From assembly GCA_020638835.1 (NCBI GenBank), contig JACKHV010000004.1:248001-312000 (forward strand): DNA of 64,000 nucleotides, given 5' to 3'. A program made the translations under genes and the position numbers. Within the stretch, counting starts at the first letter, position 1, and every line of letters begins with the position of its first letter. Origin of the DNA: Planctomycetota bacterium (GTDB lineage: Bacteria; Planctomycetota; UBA1135; GCA-002686595). Positions 51,263 to 60,864 of this stretch are shown in pieces. Below the pieces are notes generated by a model, which had not been told where the DNA came from, ran no database searches, and was given only the letters and a program-made list of their open reading frames with translations.

Positions 51263-51335
51263 GGAGTACAGGGGGTGGTTCGCGGAACAGAGGGCGAGCA
51301 TCATCCCCCCGGACTTCCGGATGTCGCAAGCATTA

Positions 51336-51359
51336 CCCGCCGTGCGGGGGCGCGGCGGG
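51336..51359. terminator. Hairpin between the CDF and dsbD-type genes
   Basis: Stem CCCGCCG/CGGCGGG (51336-51342 and 51353-51359), loop of 10. A T-rich CTTCTTT follows only on the plus strand, while the genes on both sides are on the minus strand, so as a terminator for the CDF gene it would be imperfect. Confidence 0.4.
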
Positions 51360-51406
51360 CTTCTTTCGGCCGGGCGATCGCGCGACCGATCGGTCGCCGC
51401 AGTGCC

Positions 51407-52285
51407 TCAGGCCGGATTCACGTGCACTTGGACCCGTACGATCTGGTCCCGTGCCTGTGTGAGCCGCTCTTCGACTTCGTGCGCCAGCTTGTGACCCTCG
51501 GCGACGGTCGCTTCGCCGTCGACCGTGATCTCGAGCTCGACGGACCAGGTCGCGCCGAGCGGGTGGACGCGCACGCAGCACGCCTTGACCACTCCGGGCA
51601 CGCCCGCGGCAATGGAGCGCAGCTCCTCCTGGATGCCCGGCTCGTGCACGCGGTCCATCAGCACGTCGAGCCCTTCGCGGAAGGAGCGGCCGCCGAGAAC
51701 GATCACGTAGACGCCGATGCCGCCGGCGAGCCAGGCCTCGAGCCACGGCGCGCCGAGCAGCGAGCAGCCGATCGCGACGAAGACGAGCGTGCTGGTCAGG
51801 CTGTCGCCGCGCTTGTCGCGGCCGAGCGCGAGCAGGCCCGGGCTGTTCAGCTCCGCGCCGACGCGCATGGTCCAAGTGGCGAGCAGGCCGCACACCGCGA
51901 TCGAGGTCGCGGCGGTGCCGAGCGCCAACGCGCCGCGCCCGCCGGAGACCGCGGCGTCGCCCATCACGAGCGCGCGCCACAGCACGCCGACGCCACCGCC
52001 GATGATCACGAGCCCGACCGCGCAGGCGGCCAGGGCCTCCGCGTTGCCGTGGCCGTGGTGGTGGTCCTCGTCCGGCGGGATCTGCGCGATGCGGTGGCCG
52101 ATGTAGGCGAGCGCGTTCGAAACGAGGTCCGTCGCCGAGTGGATGCCGTCGGCGACGAGCGCGCCCGAGCCGGCGAAGAAGCCGACGACCAGCTTGGAGA
52201 CGGACAGTGCCAGGTTTCCGGCCGCGTTCCAGCGGTGGACGCGGTTCGCGCGGGCGACCCGTCCCTGTGTAGCACTTGCTTCCAT
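51407..52285 (-). CDS. Cation diffusion facilitator (CDF) metal exporter
   Basis: The protein has 292 residues with about six membrane helices. Metal-site motifs: ADGIHSATDLVSN (helix 2; D, H and D, the DxxHxxxD type) and GRDKRGDSLTSTLV (helix 5), a His-rich loop DEDHHHGHGN between helices 2 and 3, and a cytoplasmic C-terminal domain with CCVRVHPLGATWSVELEITVDG. CDF proteins export Zn, Mn or Fe in exchange for protons; the H in helix 2 and D in helix 5 do not decide the metal. A divergent promoter region of 98 bases separates it from the lipocalin-like gene. Confidence 0.92.
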   Translation of the reverse strand: MEASATQGRVARANRVHRWNAAGNLALSVSKLVVGFFAGSGALVADGIHSATDLVSNALAYIGHRIAQIPPDEDHHHGHGNAEALAACAVGLVIIGGGVGVLWRALVMGDAAVSGGRGALALGTAATSIAVCGLLATWTMRVGAELNSPGLLALGRDKRGDSLTSTLVFVAIGCSLLGAPWLEAWLAGGIGVYVIVLGGRSFREGLDVLMDRVHEPGIQEELRSIAAGVPGVVKACCVRVHPLGATWSVELEITVDGEATVAEGHKLAHEVEERLTQARDQIVRVQVHVNPA

Positions 52286-52383
52286 CGTCCGATTCCGGCC
52301 AACCGCCGTTCGTGCGGACAGTTATCCTGGACGCGAGCGCGGCACGCAAGTCCGGCCGTGCGCTCGAAAGGACGATAGAAGAC

Positions 52384-53082
52384 ATGCGCATCGAACTGCT
52401 CAGCGGCCTGCTCGGCCTCGCCCTGCTCGCGGCCCCCGCCGTGGTCTCCCCGGTCCAAGAGGAGGAGGACTTCGACGAACCCATCGACGACAGCGCGTGG
52501 ACCGACTTCCTGCCCCCGACGAAGGAGCAGGCGAAGCGCAACGCGGAGATGGACAAGCTGCTCCAGGGCGCGTGGCAGCTCGTCTCCTTCGAGGCCGAGG
52601 AGCTCGAGGACTACGGCCGGCACGACCGCGCGATCGCGCTGTTCGGGCCCGGCTTCTTCTCGATCGAGATGCACATCGCCTACGAACCGATCGACGATCT
52701 GCCCGGCACCGTGATGTTCCAGTCGGGGACCTTCCGCTATCGCTTCGACGACGAAGGTCAGCTCCTCGCGAAGCTCTCGATCGGTGCCGCCTTCGACCGC
52801 ATCCTGCGGGCGATGTTCTTCGAGCGACCCGGTCAGGTGCGTACCTTCGGCATCGAGGTCACCGAGAACACGCTCGAGCTGCGCCGCGAACCGGGCGGCT
52901 TCCGCTACGAATTCACGCGCTTGCGCAGCACCGATCGCAACCCAGTCGACATCTACGGTCGCCCGATCGTCGACGACGATCCGACCTTCGACATCGACTT
53001 CGACCCGCCGAACTTCGAGGACCCCGTCGAAGGCGAAGACCCCGAGAAGGGCGGTGATGGGGACGGCGACGGCGGGAACTGA
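52384..53082 (+). CDS. Secreted lipocalin-like protein with acidic tail
   Basis: The protein has 232 residues from the ATG at 52384. A signal peptide (RIELLSGLLGLALLAAPAVVSP) is followed by a domain beginning KLLQGAWQLVSFEAEELE and continuing with beta strands (FFSIEMHIAYEP, GTFRYRFDDEGQ), the pattern of small lipocalin-like domains frequent in planctomycetes. The last 40 residues are acidic and repetitive (DDDPTFDIDFDPPNFEDP; GDGDGDGG). Function unknown. A perfect terminator follows. Confidence 0.65.
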   Translation: MRIELLSGLLGLALLAAPAVVSPVQEEEDFDEPIDDSAWTDFLPPTKEQAKRNAEMDKLLQGAWQLVSFEAEELEDYGRHDRAIALFGPGFFSIEMHIAYEPIDDLPGTVMFQSGTFRYRFDDEGQLLAKLSIGAAFDRILRAMFFERPGQVRTFGIEVTENTLELRREPGGFRYEFTRLRSTDRNPVDIYGRPIVDDDPTFDIDFDPPNFEDPVEGEDPEKGGDGDGDGGN

Positions 53083-53105
53083 CGCGCGACTCCCCGAAGA
53101 CCAAG

Positions 53106-53139
53106 GAAGAGGCCCGGTGCGCGTGCACCGGGCCTCTTC
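53106..53139. terminator. Bidirectional terminator between convergent genes
   Basis: A perfect 15-bp stem (53106-53120 and 53125-53139) with loop GCGT lies between the lipocalin-like gene (+) and nrdJ (-); T-rich ends on both strands (CTTCTTCCC on plus, CTTCCTTGG on minus). Confidence 0.85.
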
Positions 53140-53205
53140 TTCCCAGTCAGTCAGCCGTTCGCGCCCGCTCGACCCTTGCCGATCGAGCGGGCCGCGAAGC
53201 GGTGA

Positions 53206-55770
53206 TCAACACTGGCTGAAGCCGCACGAGTAGCACTTCACGCAGCCTTCTTCGAAGGCGAGCGTCTGCGTGCAGCTGGGGCACTTCAGCTTGTAGTTGG
53301 AGACGTTGCGCGGCGCGGCGCTCGTCGGAGCGGCGGCATTCTTCTGCTTCGACTGCTTCTTCGCGGCCGGCGAGGGCGCGATGACTTCGCCGCCGAGTTG
53401 GCCGAGCAGCAGACCGTGCAGGCCGTACTCGCCCTTCGCCGCCATGTAGCGACGCAGCGCGCGAGCCAAGCCGTCGGCGAGCGACATGATGCGGCCATCC
53501 TTGGTCGGGACCGTCATGCTCGAGCCGATGCCGTCGAGTTGCTTCACCGCTTGCTCGAGGCTGCCGTTCGAGCGCAGCCACAGCGAGAGGATGCGGCAGA
53601 TCGCCTCGAGGTCGGAGTTCGCGACGTCACCGCCCTTGCCGAGCTGCGCGAACACTTCGCGCTCGCGGCCGGAGATCGGGTCGACGGACACCTTCACGTG
53701 CATGTTGCCGAAGGGCGTCATCTGGCGGATGCGCAGGCAGGACATGATCTCCGGCAGACGGATCGGGTTGAGGTCCGCGTTGGGAGCGGCCTCCATCGCC
53801 GGCGCGGCGGCGGCGGGCTCGGGCGTCGTGGCCTCGGCCTTGTCGTTCTTCAGCGCCATCGGCTGCATCTCACGGCAGCCGTCGCGGTAGACGGTCACGC
53901 CCTTGACGCCTTCGTCGATCGCGAGCTCGTAGATCTCACGGACGTCGTCGACCGTTGCGTTGCGCGGGAAGTTGATCGTCTTGGAGATCGACGCGTCGCA
54001 GTGGCGCTGGAAGGCCGACTGCATCTGCATGTGCCAGTAGGGCGTGATGTCGTGCGCCGTCACGAAGAGCTGCTTGTGCTCTTCCGGCACCTCGTCGATG
54101 TAGTGCAGCGTTCCGTCGGTGAGGATCTGGTCGACCAGTTCTTCCGAGTAGTAGCCCTGCTCGCGCGCCGCCTTCTCGAAGACGTAGTTGACCTCGCGCA
54201 TGATCGTCGGGCGACCCTGCGTGTCCTTCATCACCTGGCGCTGGAACGCCAGCGAGAACATCGGCTCGATGCCGCCCGAGCAGCCCGCGATGATCGAGAT
54301 CGTGCCGGTCGGCGCGATCGTCGTCGTGTACGAGTTGCGAATCTTGCGGCCGGCCTTCTCCCAGTCGGAGCCTTCCCAGGCCGGGAACACGCCGCGCTCT
54401 TCCGCGAGCATCTCCGAGGCGAGGTGCGACTCGTCGTTGAGCACCTGCATGATGCGCTCACCGAAGGCGAGGCCTTCCTCCGAGTTGTACGCGATGCCGA
54501 GCTTGTAGAGCGCGTCCGCGAAACCCATCACGCCGAGGCCGATGCGCCGCGTCGTCTTCGACATGTTGTCGATCTGCGGCAGCGGGTAGCGGTTCACTTC
54601 GATCACGTCGTCGAGGAAGCGCGTCGAGGTGTGGATGATCGACTTGTACTCGTCCCAGTCGAAGGTCGGCTTGCCGTCCACGTCCTTGACGAGGATGCCG
54701 AGGTTCACCGAACCCAGGTTGCACGAGTCGTACGGGTGCAGCGGCTGCTCACCGCAGGGGTTCGTCGCCTCGATCTCGCCGACGTTCTTGATCGGGTTCT
54801 GTTCGTTGATGCGGTCGATGAAGATCACGCCCGGCTCGCCCGACTCGTGGGCGTGCTCGATGACGACCGACCAGATCTCGCCGACGGTCCAGAACTCGCC
54901 GGTCGGCTCGCCCGAGGCGTCCGTCTTCTCGAGCTGCGACCACTTGCCGGTGCGCGGGTTCTTGACCTCGTGGATCTTGTCCGGGTCCTTGCGCAGCTCG
55001 TTGATGAAGCGGTTCGTGACGCCGACCGAGATGTTGTAGTTGGTCAGGCGCGTGCGGTCGTCCTTGAACGTGATGAAGCGCATCACGTCGGGGTGGTCGA
55101 CGCGCAGGATGCCCATGTTCGCGCCGCGGCGGAACGCGCCCTGTTGGATCGCGTCGGTCGCCTTCGAGAAGACTTGGATGAAGGAGAGGGGGCCTTCGGT
55201 CGTGCCGCCGGACGAGCGCACCAGGTCGCCTTGCGGACGCAGACGCGAGAAGCTGAAGCCCGTGCCGCCGCCGGCCTTCTGGATCAGCGCAGTCGCCTTG
55301 ATCGCTTCGAAGATGCCTTCGATCGAGTCCTCGACGGGGATCACGAAGCAGGCCGAGAGCATGCCCATCTCACGACCGGCGTTCATCAGGCACGGGCTGT
55401 TCGGCATGAACTTCCGGCGCGCCATCAGGTCGTAGTACTCCTCCGCGACGTGCAGCGCCTGCTCGGCCGAGCCCTTGTCGAACAAGAGGTCTGCCTTCGC
55501 CACGTGGCTGGCCACGCGCCAGAAGAGCTGGCGCGGAGTCTCGATCACCGCGCCATTCTCCGGGTCCTTCTTGAGGTAACGACGCTCGAGCACGGTGATC
55601 GCGTTGCCCGAGAGGTCGGGCATGGCGACGTGCGCCGGCGGGTCGATCGCTTCGAGCGCGGCCAGGGCGGGACCGCCGGCTTGCGCTCCGGCGGGGCGGG
55701 ATCCGTTCGAGTTCTTCGTGCTCACGGCCGGCTTGCTCGAGGTGGCGGAGGTCTCGACGTTTTGCTTCAT
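53206..55770 (-). CDS. nrdJ: Adenosylcobalamin-dependent (class II) ribonucleotide reductase
   Basis: The protein has 854 residues. Class II motifs: MPNSPCLMNAG, MLSACFVIPVEDS (redox Cys), KAGGGTGFSFSRLRP, and the active-site Cys in ATNPCGEQPLHPYDSCNLGSVNL; the C-terminus has the zinc-ribbon-like CPSCTQTL...CVKCYSCGFSQC typical of the vitamin-B12-dependent enzymes. It makes deoxynucleotides and works with or without oxygen, but needs coenzyme B12. A Gln/Ala-rich linker lies near 650-700. The 312 bases before it contain several hairpins. Confidence 0.96.
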   Translation of the reverse strand: MKQNVETSATSSKPAVSTKNSNGSRPAGAQAGGPALAALEAIDPPAHVAMPDLSGNAITVLERRYLKKDPENGAVIETPRQLFWRVASHVAKADLLFDKGSAEQALHVAEEYYDLMARRKFMPNSPCLMNAGREMGMLSACFVIPVEDSIEGIFEAIKATALIQKAGGGTGFSFSRLRPQGDLVRSSGGTTEGPLSFIQVFSKATDAIQQGAFRRGANMGILRVDHPDVMRFITFKDDRTRLTNYNISVGVTNRFINELRKDPDKIHEVKNPRTGKWSQLEKTDASGEPTGEFWTVGEIWSVVIEHAHESGEPGVIFIDRINEQNPIKNVGEIEATNPCGEQPLHPYDSCNLGSVNLGILVKDVDGKPTFDWDEYKSIIHTSTRFLDDVIEVNRYPLPQIDNMSKTTRRIGLGVMGFADALYKLGIAYNSEEGLAFGERIMQVLNDESHLASEMLAEERGVFPAWEGSDWEKAGRKIRNSYTTTIAPTGTISIIAGCSGGIEPMFSLAFQRQVMKDTQGRPTIMREVNYVFEKAAREQGYYSEELVDQILTDGTLHYIDEVPEEHKQLFVTAHDITPYWHMQMQSAFQRHCDASISKTINFPRNATVDDVREIYELAIDEGVKGVTVYRDGCREMQPMALKNDKAEATTPEPAAAAPAMEAAPNADLNPIRLPEIMSCLRIRQMTPFGNMHVKVSVDPISGREREVFAQLGKGGDVANSDLEAICRILSLWLRSNGSLEQAVKQLDGIGSSMTVPTKDGRIMSLADGLARALRRYMAAKGEYGLHGLLLGQLGGEVIAPSPAAKKQSKQKNAAAPTSAAPRNVSNYKLKCPSCTQTLAFEEGCVKCYSCGFSQC

Positions 55771-56082
55771 CGGGGCTTGGATCTTTGGCTAACGAGGGTG
55801 CGGATGATTCGAGGGGGGGCGGGCTGCGCGGCGGCCCGCGGTCGGCCGAGACGTGGAACCTCCGTTCCACAGGGGCGAAAGCAGCACGAAAAGTCGCCTA
55901 AACCACTGTCGGCCAAGGGCTTAGGCGTGCTGCGAGGACCCCTCTCGACGCTCGGACCAAGCTACCGACCACCCGGAGGACTTCCAAGCCAAATCAGCTC
56001 CCGTGTTCGGGACGCCAAGCGGGTGGATACTACATCGTGTGGTGGCTGCACTTAGGAGCCCCAGCATCTATGGGCTCGGGAC
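55771..56082 (-). other. Structured leader region of nrdJ
   Basis: No gene in these 312 bases. Three stem-loops follow each other on the minus strand: (a) GCAGCACGCCTAA pairing with TTAGGCG...TGCTGC (55881-55886/55928-55933 and 55895-55901/55921-55927), 13 bp with an 8-base bulge; (b) GTGGAAC/GTTCCAC, loop 4 (55853-55870); (c) GCGGGC/GCCCGC near 55822-55842. A further 6-bp hairpin at 56056-56077 lies just after murJ. I recognise no cobalamin riboswitch B12 box or NrdR box, so this may be an unknown cis-regulatory RNA or only a terminator and leader. Confidence 0.45.
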
Positions 56083-57786
56083 TCAGGCGGCGGGAGGCTT
56101 GCGCCGCGCTTTTCCGAGTCTCTCGCGCACCAGGCGGGCTTCCGGCAGGTCGAGCCGCACGGCGACCAGCACCTCCGCGCCCACGCCGGCGGCGATGCCG
56201 AAGGCGGTGGCGAGCAGTGTTCCGAAGTGAGGCGCGCTGAACGTCCACGCCGCCCAGGCCGCCAAGCCGCTCGCGGTCGCCGCGGCGACGCTGCCGCCGA
56301 GTCCACGCACGAAGCCCGCGCTGACGTGCGGCAAGCCGAGCTTCCCGGACAGACCGGGCCAGAGGACCGCAAGGTTCGCCCAGCTCGTCAGCGCCGTCGC
56401 CCAAGCCAGACCGTCGACGTCGTAGTCCAGCCCGACGATCAGAAGCAGGTTGAGGCCGAAGTTGAGCACGAGCATCGCGATCGAGACGACGGCCGGCGTG
56501 CGGAAGTCTCCGAGCGCGTAGTAGGTGCGCGCGCACAGCCCGACCGCGCCCGCCGGCAGGATCGCGAACGACAACGCGCGCAACGCGTCCGCCGCGCGCG
56601 CGACGCCTTCGGGACCGTAACGGCCGTGCTCGAAGAGCGACGACATGATCGGTGAGGCCAGCGCGAACAAGCCCGCGCTGGCGGGCAGGGCGACGAAGGC
56701 CACCGCGCGCTGCGTGCGGTCGTGCAGGCCGCGCAGGCCGTCCCGGTCGCCCGTCTTCCCGAGCGCGGCGAGCGCGGGGAAGACCGCGCTCGTCGCCGCG
56801 ATGGAGATGAGCGCCATCGGGAACTGTTGCACGCGGTTCGCGAAGTAGTGCGCCGTCGGCCCGCCGTTCGGCAGGAGGCTCTCCGCCATCAGGCCGTCGA
56901 CCATCACGTTGACCTGGTAGACGGCGGCGCCGAGCGCGAGCGGCAGGCTGCGCTTCAACACCGCTCGAGCTCCCGCACGCGCCTGCGCGCGCCCTTCGGC
57001 GTCAGCGGGTTTGCCGCCGACGAGTCGCGTGTGGCGCAGCGCCGGCAGCTGCACGAGCAGCTGGCAGACGCCCGCGAACAACACGCCCCAGGCGAGGCCG
57101 CGCACCATCGAGACTTCACGCGCTCGGTCGAGCGTGGGGTCCACCGTCGAGCGCATCACGAAGCCGTCGAAAGCCACGCCGACGACGACGAGGCTCGCGA
57201 TCCAGACGATGTTCAGCACCACCGGCGCGAAGGCCGGCGCCGCGAAGTGTCCGCGGACCTGCAAGCCGCCCGAGGCGATCGCGGTCAGGCAGATCAGGAT
57301 CACGAAGGGCGAGAGCCGAACGACGAGCTCACGCAGCTCGGCAGCATCCGCGCCGAGCACGCGCGTGCCGGCGATCGACACATCGTCCGGCAGGTAGTAC
57401 GCGCCGAGCATGGTCAGCGCCGTGATCACGACGAGCAGGCGCGTGACCAGGCCCGCGGTCGCCAGGAAGAGCGCGCGACCGGCCGCTTCCCCGCGGTCGT
57501 GGTCGACCTCGGTCAGCTTGGTCTGCAGCGCCGCCGAAATCGCTCCCTCGCCCAGGAAGCGGCGGAACAGGTTCGGCACGCGCCACGCCGTGAGGAAGGC
57601 GTCGAAGAGTCCCGACGCGTGCCCGAAGAGCGACGCGGAGAGGATCTCGCGCACGAAACCGAGCAGGCGGCTGATCAGCGTCAGCCCCGAGATCAACGCG
57701 GTGCGGCGCGCCAGGCCCGTGCGATGGCGTCCGACGACGTCGGCGGGGAGCGCTTCGCGCTCGGTGTCCCTCGCTGTGGCGCGCAC
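56083..57786 (-). CDS. murJ: Lipid II flippase MurJ
   Basis: The protein has 567 residues and a GTG start at 57786. About 14 membrane helices; conserved MurJ motifs ISRLLGFVREILSASLFG at the N-terminus, NLFRRFLGEGAISAALQ, and helix 7 to 8 region NVMVDGLMAESLLPNGGPTAHYFANRVQQFPMALISIAATSAVFPAL. It flips lipid II for peptidoglycan synthesis, which supports a cell wall in this organism. It follows yqeY by 14 bases, in one operon with gyrA. Confidence 0.95.
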   Translation of the reverse strand: MRATARDTEREALPADVVGRHRTGLARRTALISGLTLISRLLGFVREILSASLFGHASGLFDAFLTAWRVPNLFRRFLGEGAISAALQTKLTEVDHDRGEAAGRALFLATAGLVTRLLVVITALTMLGAYYLPDDVSIAGTRVLGADAAELRELVVRLSPFVILICLTAIASGGLQVRGHFAAPAFAPVVLNIVWIASLVVVGVAFDGFVMRSTVDPTLDRAREVSMVRGLAWGVLFAGVCQLLVQLPALRHTRLVGGKPADAEGRAQARAGARAVLKRSLPLALGAAVYQVNVMVDGLMAESLLPNGGPTAHYFANRVQQFPMALISIAATSAVFPALAALGKTGDRDGLRGLHDRTQRAVAFVALPASAGLFALASPIMSSLFEHGRYGPEGVARAADALRALSFAILPAGAVGLCARTYYALGDFRTPAVVSIAMLVLNFGLNLLLIVGLDYDVDGLAWATALTSWANLAVLWPGLSGKLGLPHVSAGFVRGLGGSVAAATASGLAAWAAWTFSAPHFGTLLATAFGIAAGVGAEVLVAVRLDLPEARLVRERLGKARRKPPAA

Positions 57787-57800
57787 GCGCGTGCGACTCG

Positions 57801-58244
57801 TCAGGGAAGCAGTTCGCCGACCAGGCGTTGCACGAGTCGGCCGTCGATCTTGCCCTTGTACGAGGCCATCAGCGCCTTCATCACGGCGCCCATGTCCTTC
57901 TTCGAGGTCGCGCCGACCTCAGCGATGATCCGCTGCACGACGCTGCGCGCTTCGTCCTCGTTGAGTTGTTCGGGCAAGTACTTCTGGATGACCGCGATCT
58001 CGGCGGCTTCCTTCTCGGCGAGCTCCGGGCGGTTCGCGTCGCGGTACTGCTGCTCGCTGTCCTGGCGCGACTTCACGCAGCGCATCAGCACGGCCTCGAC
58101 GTCGGCCTCGGTCAGGTCCTTCTGCAGCTCGATGCGCTTGTTCTTGATCTCGGCGATCACCATTCGCAGCGTGCCCTTGACGAGGTCGTCGCCGTCGCGC
58201 ATCGCCTGCTTGACGTCGGCGTTCATCCGTTCTTGGATGCTCAT
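57801..58244 (-). CDS. yqeY: YqeY/GatB-tail domain protein
   Basis: The protein has 147 residues, a full-length YqeY: SIQERMNADVKQAMRDGDDLVKGTLRMVIAEIKNKRIELQ ... EIAVIQKYLPEQLNEDEARSVVQRIIAEVGATSKKDMGAVMKALMASYKGKIDGRLVQRLVGELL. It resembles the tRNA-binding tail of GatB; its exact role is unknown. The ATG overlaps the gyrA stop (TGATG). Confidence 0.93.
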   Translation of the reverse strand: MSIQERMNADVKQAMRDGDDLVKGTLRMVIAEIKNKRIELQKDLTEADVEAVLMRCVKSRQDSEQQYRDANRPELAEKEAAEIAVIQKYLPEQLNEDEARSVVQRIIAEVGATSKKDMGAVMKALMASYKGKIDGRLVQRLVGELLP

Positions 58245-60817
58245 CAGCCTTCTCCTCCGAGCTCCTGGTCGTCGACGTCGTCGTTCATGTCCTCGCCGAT
58301 CGTCGGCTCGTCCTCCGGCTCTTCGTCCGCCGCGCGGCTCGCCGACTCCGAGGTGTAGCGCTCGAGGTCGTCCTCGCTGATGCCTTCGATCGCGACGAGC
58401 GTGTCGCCGTCCTTCGTGTTGACGAGGCGTACGCCTTGCGTGTTACGTCCCATGCTCGAGATCTCGGCGACGGGCGTGCGCACGATCATGCCGGAAGCGG
58501 TGATGAACATGACGTCGTCGGCTTCCTTCACGAGCGAGACGCCGATCACGCGACCGTTGCGACCGCTCGTGCGGATGTTGATCACGCCTTGACCGCCGCG
58601 TCCCTTGATCGGGTACTCCTCGAGCGGCGTGCGCTTGCCGTAGCCGTTCTCGCAGGCAGTCAGGATCGCGGCGCCCGGTTGCGAGACGACCATGCCGACG
58701 ACCTGGTCTTCACCGACCAGCTTGATGCCGCGCACGCCGCGGGCCGTGCGACCCATCTGACGCGCGGCCTGTTCGTCGAAGCGGATCGCGCGCCCGTTCG
58801 CCGTGCAGAGCGAGATCGTGTCGCCGGGCTGTGTCAGACCGACGCCGACGACTTCGTCGCCCTCTTCCAACGAAATCGCCCAGATGCCGCCGCGCTTGGG
58901 ACGTGAGAAGGCTTCGAGGGCGGTCTTCTTCACGACGCCTCGCTTCGTCGAGAAGAACACGCAGCTCTCGCTGTCGAACTCTTCGACGCGCAGGATGTTC
59001 GTGATCACCTCGTCCTCGGCGAGCGGCAGCAGGTTCGCGATCGAGCGACCCTTCGAGGTGCGCGTCGCTTCGGGCAGCTGGTAGACCTTCAACCAGTGCA
59101 CCTTGCCGGTGTTCGAGAAGCACAGCAGGTAGTCCTTCGTGCCGGCGACGAACATCGTGCGCAGCACGTCGTCGTCCTTGGTCTCGCTGCCGCGCACGCC
59201 GCGGCCGCCGCGGCCCTGGGCACGGTACACGTCGACGGGGACGCGCTTCACGTATCCGTCGCGCGACGCCGTCACGACCATCAGGTCGTCGGCGATCAAC
59301 TCCTCCATGTCGAAGCTGCCGTCGATCTCCTCGGAGGAGATCTCGGTGCGGCGGGCGTCGCCGAAGCGCGTCTCGAGGTCCGCGAGGTCTTCGCGGATGA
59401 TGCCCACCACGCGCTCCTCGCGCGCCAGGATGTCCATCAGGTCCGCGATCTCGGCGGCGAGGGCTTCGTACTCGGCTTCCAGCTTCTCGCGCTCCAGCCC
59501 GGTCAGGCTGCCGAGGCGCATGTCGACGATCGCCTGGCTCTGGCGGTCGCTGAGCCCGAAGCGGTCGGACAGCTTGAGCTTCGCGTCGTCGCGGCTCTCG
59601 CTGGCGCGGATGATCGCGATCACTTCGTCGATGTTGCCGACGGCGATGCGCAGACCTTCGACGATGTGCATGCGCTCTTCGGCCTTGCGCAGCAGGTAGC
59701 GCGTGCGCCGCCTGATCACGTCCTTGCGGTGCGCGATGTAGGCGTTCAACAACCCGCTGAGCCGCAAGGTCCGCGGTTGTCCGCGGTCGATGGCCAGGTT
59801 GATGATGCTGTACGTCGTCTGCATCGGCGTGAACTTGAACAGCTGGTTGAGGATCACCTGGGCGTCCTCACCACGCTTCAGTTCCACGACCAGGCGCATG
59901 CCGTCGCGGTCCGACTCGTCCCGCACGTCGGAGATGCCGGTGATCCGGCCGTCGCGCACGACTTCGACGATCTTCTCGATGATCGCCGTCTTCCTGACCT
60001 GGTACGGGATCTCGTAGACGATGATCGACTGCTTCTGGCCCTTCTCCTCGATCGTGTGGCGCGCGCGCACGCGCACCTTGCCGCGACCGGTCGTGTAGGC
60101 CTGCAGGATGCCGCTGCGCCCCATCACGATGCCGCCCGTCGGGAAGTCGGGACCCTGGACGTGCTCCATCAGGTCGAGGTCCGACGCCTTCGGGTTGTCG
60201 AGCAGGAGTCGCAGGCCGCCGATCACCTCGACGAGGTTGTGCGGCGGCAGGCTGCACGCCATGCCGACCGCGATGCCGTCCGAGCCGTTGCAGAGCAGGT
60301 TCGGGAAGCGGCTGGGCAGCACCGTGGGCTGCATGCGCGTCTCGTCGTAGTTCGGCTCGAGCTCGACCGTCTCCTTGTCCAGGTCCGCGAGCATCTGCGT
60401 CGCGACGCCGGACATGCGCGCCTCGGTGTATCGCATCGCCGCCGGCGGGTCTCCGTCGATCGAACCGAAGTTGCCCTGTCCGTCGACCAGCGGGTAGCGC
60501 AGGGAGAAGTCCTGCGCCATGCGCACCATCGTCGGGTAGACGACGGCTTCACCGTGCGGGTGGTAGTTGCCCGAGGTGTCGCCCGCGACCTTCGCGCACT
60601 TCCTGTACTTCGAGCGCGGCCCGAGGTTCAGGTCGTTCATCGCGACGAGGATCCGTCGCTGCGACGGCTTCAAGCCGTCGCGCACGTCCGGCAGCGCGCG
60701 TGAGTGGATGACGGAGAGCGCGTACGTCAGGTACGACTCTTTCATCTCGCGCTCGATCGAGCGCGGAGTGATGCGTTCCTCGGGGTGAGGCTGTGTGGTC
60801 GGTTCGCTGTCGGTCAT
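58244..60817 (-). CDS. gyrA: DNA gyrase subunit A
   Basis: The protein has 857 residues. The catalytic Tyr130 lies in AAMRYTEARMS; the GyrA box is QGRGGRG (in VDVYRAQGRGGRGVRG), which separates gyrase from topoisomerase IV; six C-terminal blade repeats and an acidic tail follow. In the quinolone region the sequence is GNYHPHGEAVVYPTMVRMAQ, that is Ala91 and Pro95 at the positions of E. coli Ser83 and Asp87. It is the first of the gyrA-yqeY-murJ group and follows the eIF2B-like gene by 47 bases. Confidence 0.96.
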   Translation of the reverse strand: MTDSEPTTQPHPEERITPRSIEREMKESYLTYALSVIHSRALPDVRDGLKPSQRRILVAMNDLNLGPRSKYRKCAKVAGDTSGNYHPHGEAVVYPTMVRMAQDFSLRYPLVDGQGNFGSIDGDPPAAMRYTEARMSGVATQMLADLDKETVELEPNYDETRMQPTVLPSRFPNLLCNGSDGIAVGMACSLPPHNLVEVIGGLRLLLDNPKASDLDLMEHVQGPDFPTGGIVMGRSGILQAYTTGRGKVRVRARHTIEEKGQKQSIIVYEIPYQVRKTAIIEKIVEVVRDGRITGISDVRDESDRDGMRLVVELKRGEDAQVILNQLFKFTPMQTTYSIINLAIDRGQPRTLRLSGLLNAYIAHRKDVIRRRTRYLLRKAEERMHIVEGLRIAVGNIDEVIAIIRASESRDDAKLKLSDRFGLSDRQSQAIVDMRLGSLTGLEREKLEAEYEALAAEIADLMDILAREERVVGIIREDLADLETRFGDARRTEISSEEIDGSFDMEELIADDLMVVTASRDGYVKRVPVDVYRAQGRGGRGVRGSETKDDDVLRTMFVAGTKDYLLCFSNTGKVHWLKVYQLPEATRTSKGRSIANLLPLAEDEVITNILRVEEFDSESCVFFSTKRGVVKKTALEAFSRPKRGGIWAISLEEGDEVVGVGLTQPGDTISLCTANGRAIRFDEQAARQMGRTARGVRGIKLVGEDQVVGMVVSQPGAAILTACENGYGKRTPLEEYPIKGRGGQGVINIRTSGRNGRVIGVSLVKEADDVMFITASGMIVRTPVAEISSMGRNTQGVRLVNTKDGDTLVAIEGISEDDLERYTSESASRAADEEPEDEPTIGEDMNDDVDDQELGGEG

Positions 60818-60864
60818 GGTCGTGCACGAAGCTCCTGGGACGCTTCGTCAGTCACGGACGGCTG

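Noticed and set aside
56024..56042. NrdR-box-like sequence upstream of nrdJ
   Set aside because: GGATACTACATCGTGTGG is similar to the NrdR consensus in parts, but the spacing is two bases short and no second box is present.
55771..56082. Cobalamin riboswitch before nrdJ
   Set aside because: No recognisable B12 box or the multi-stem core could be placed; only local hairpins were seen.
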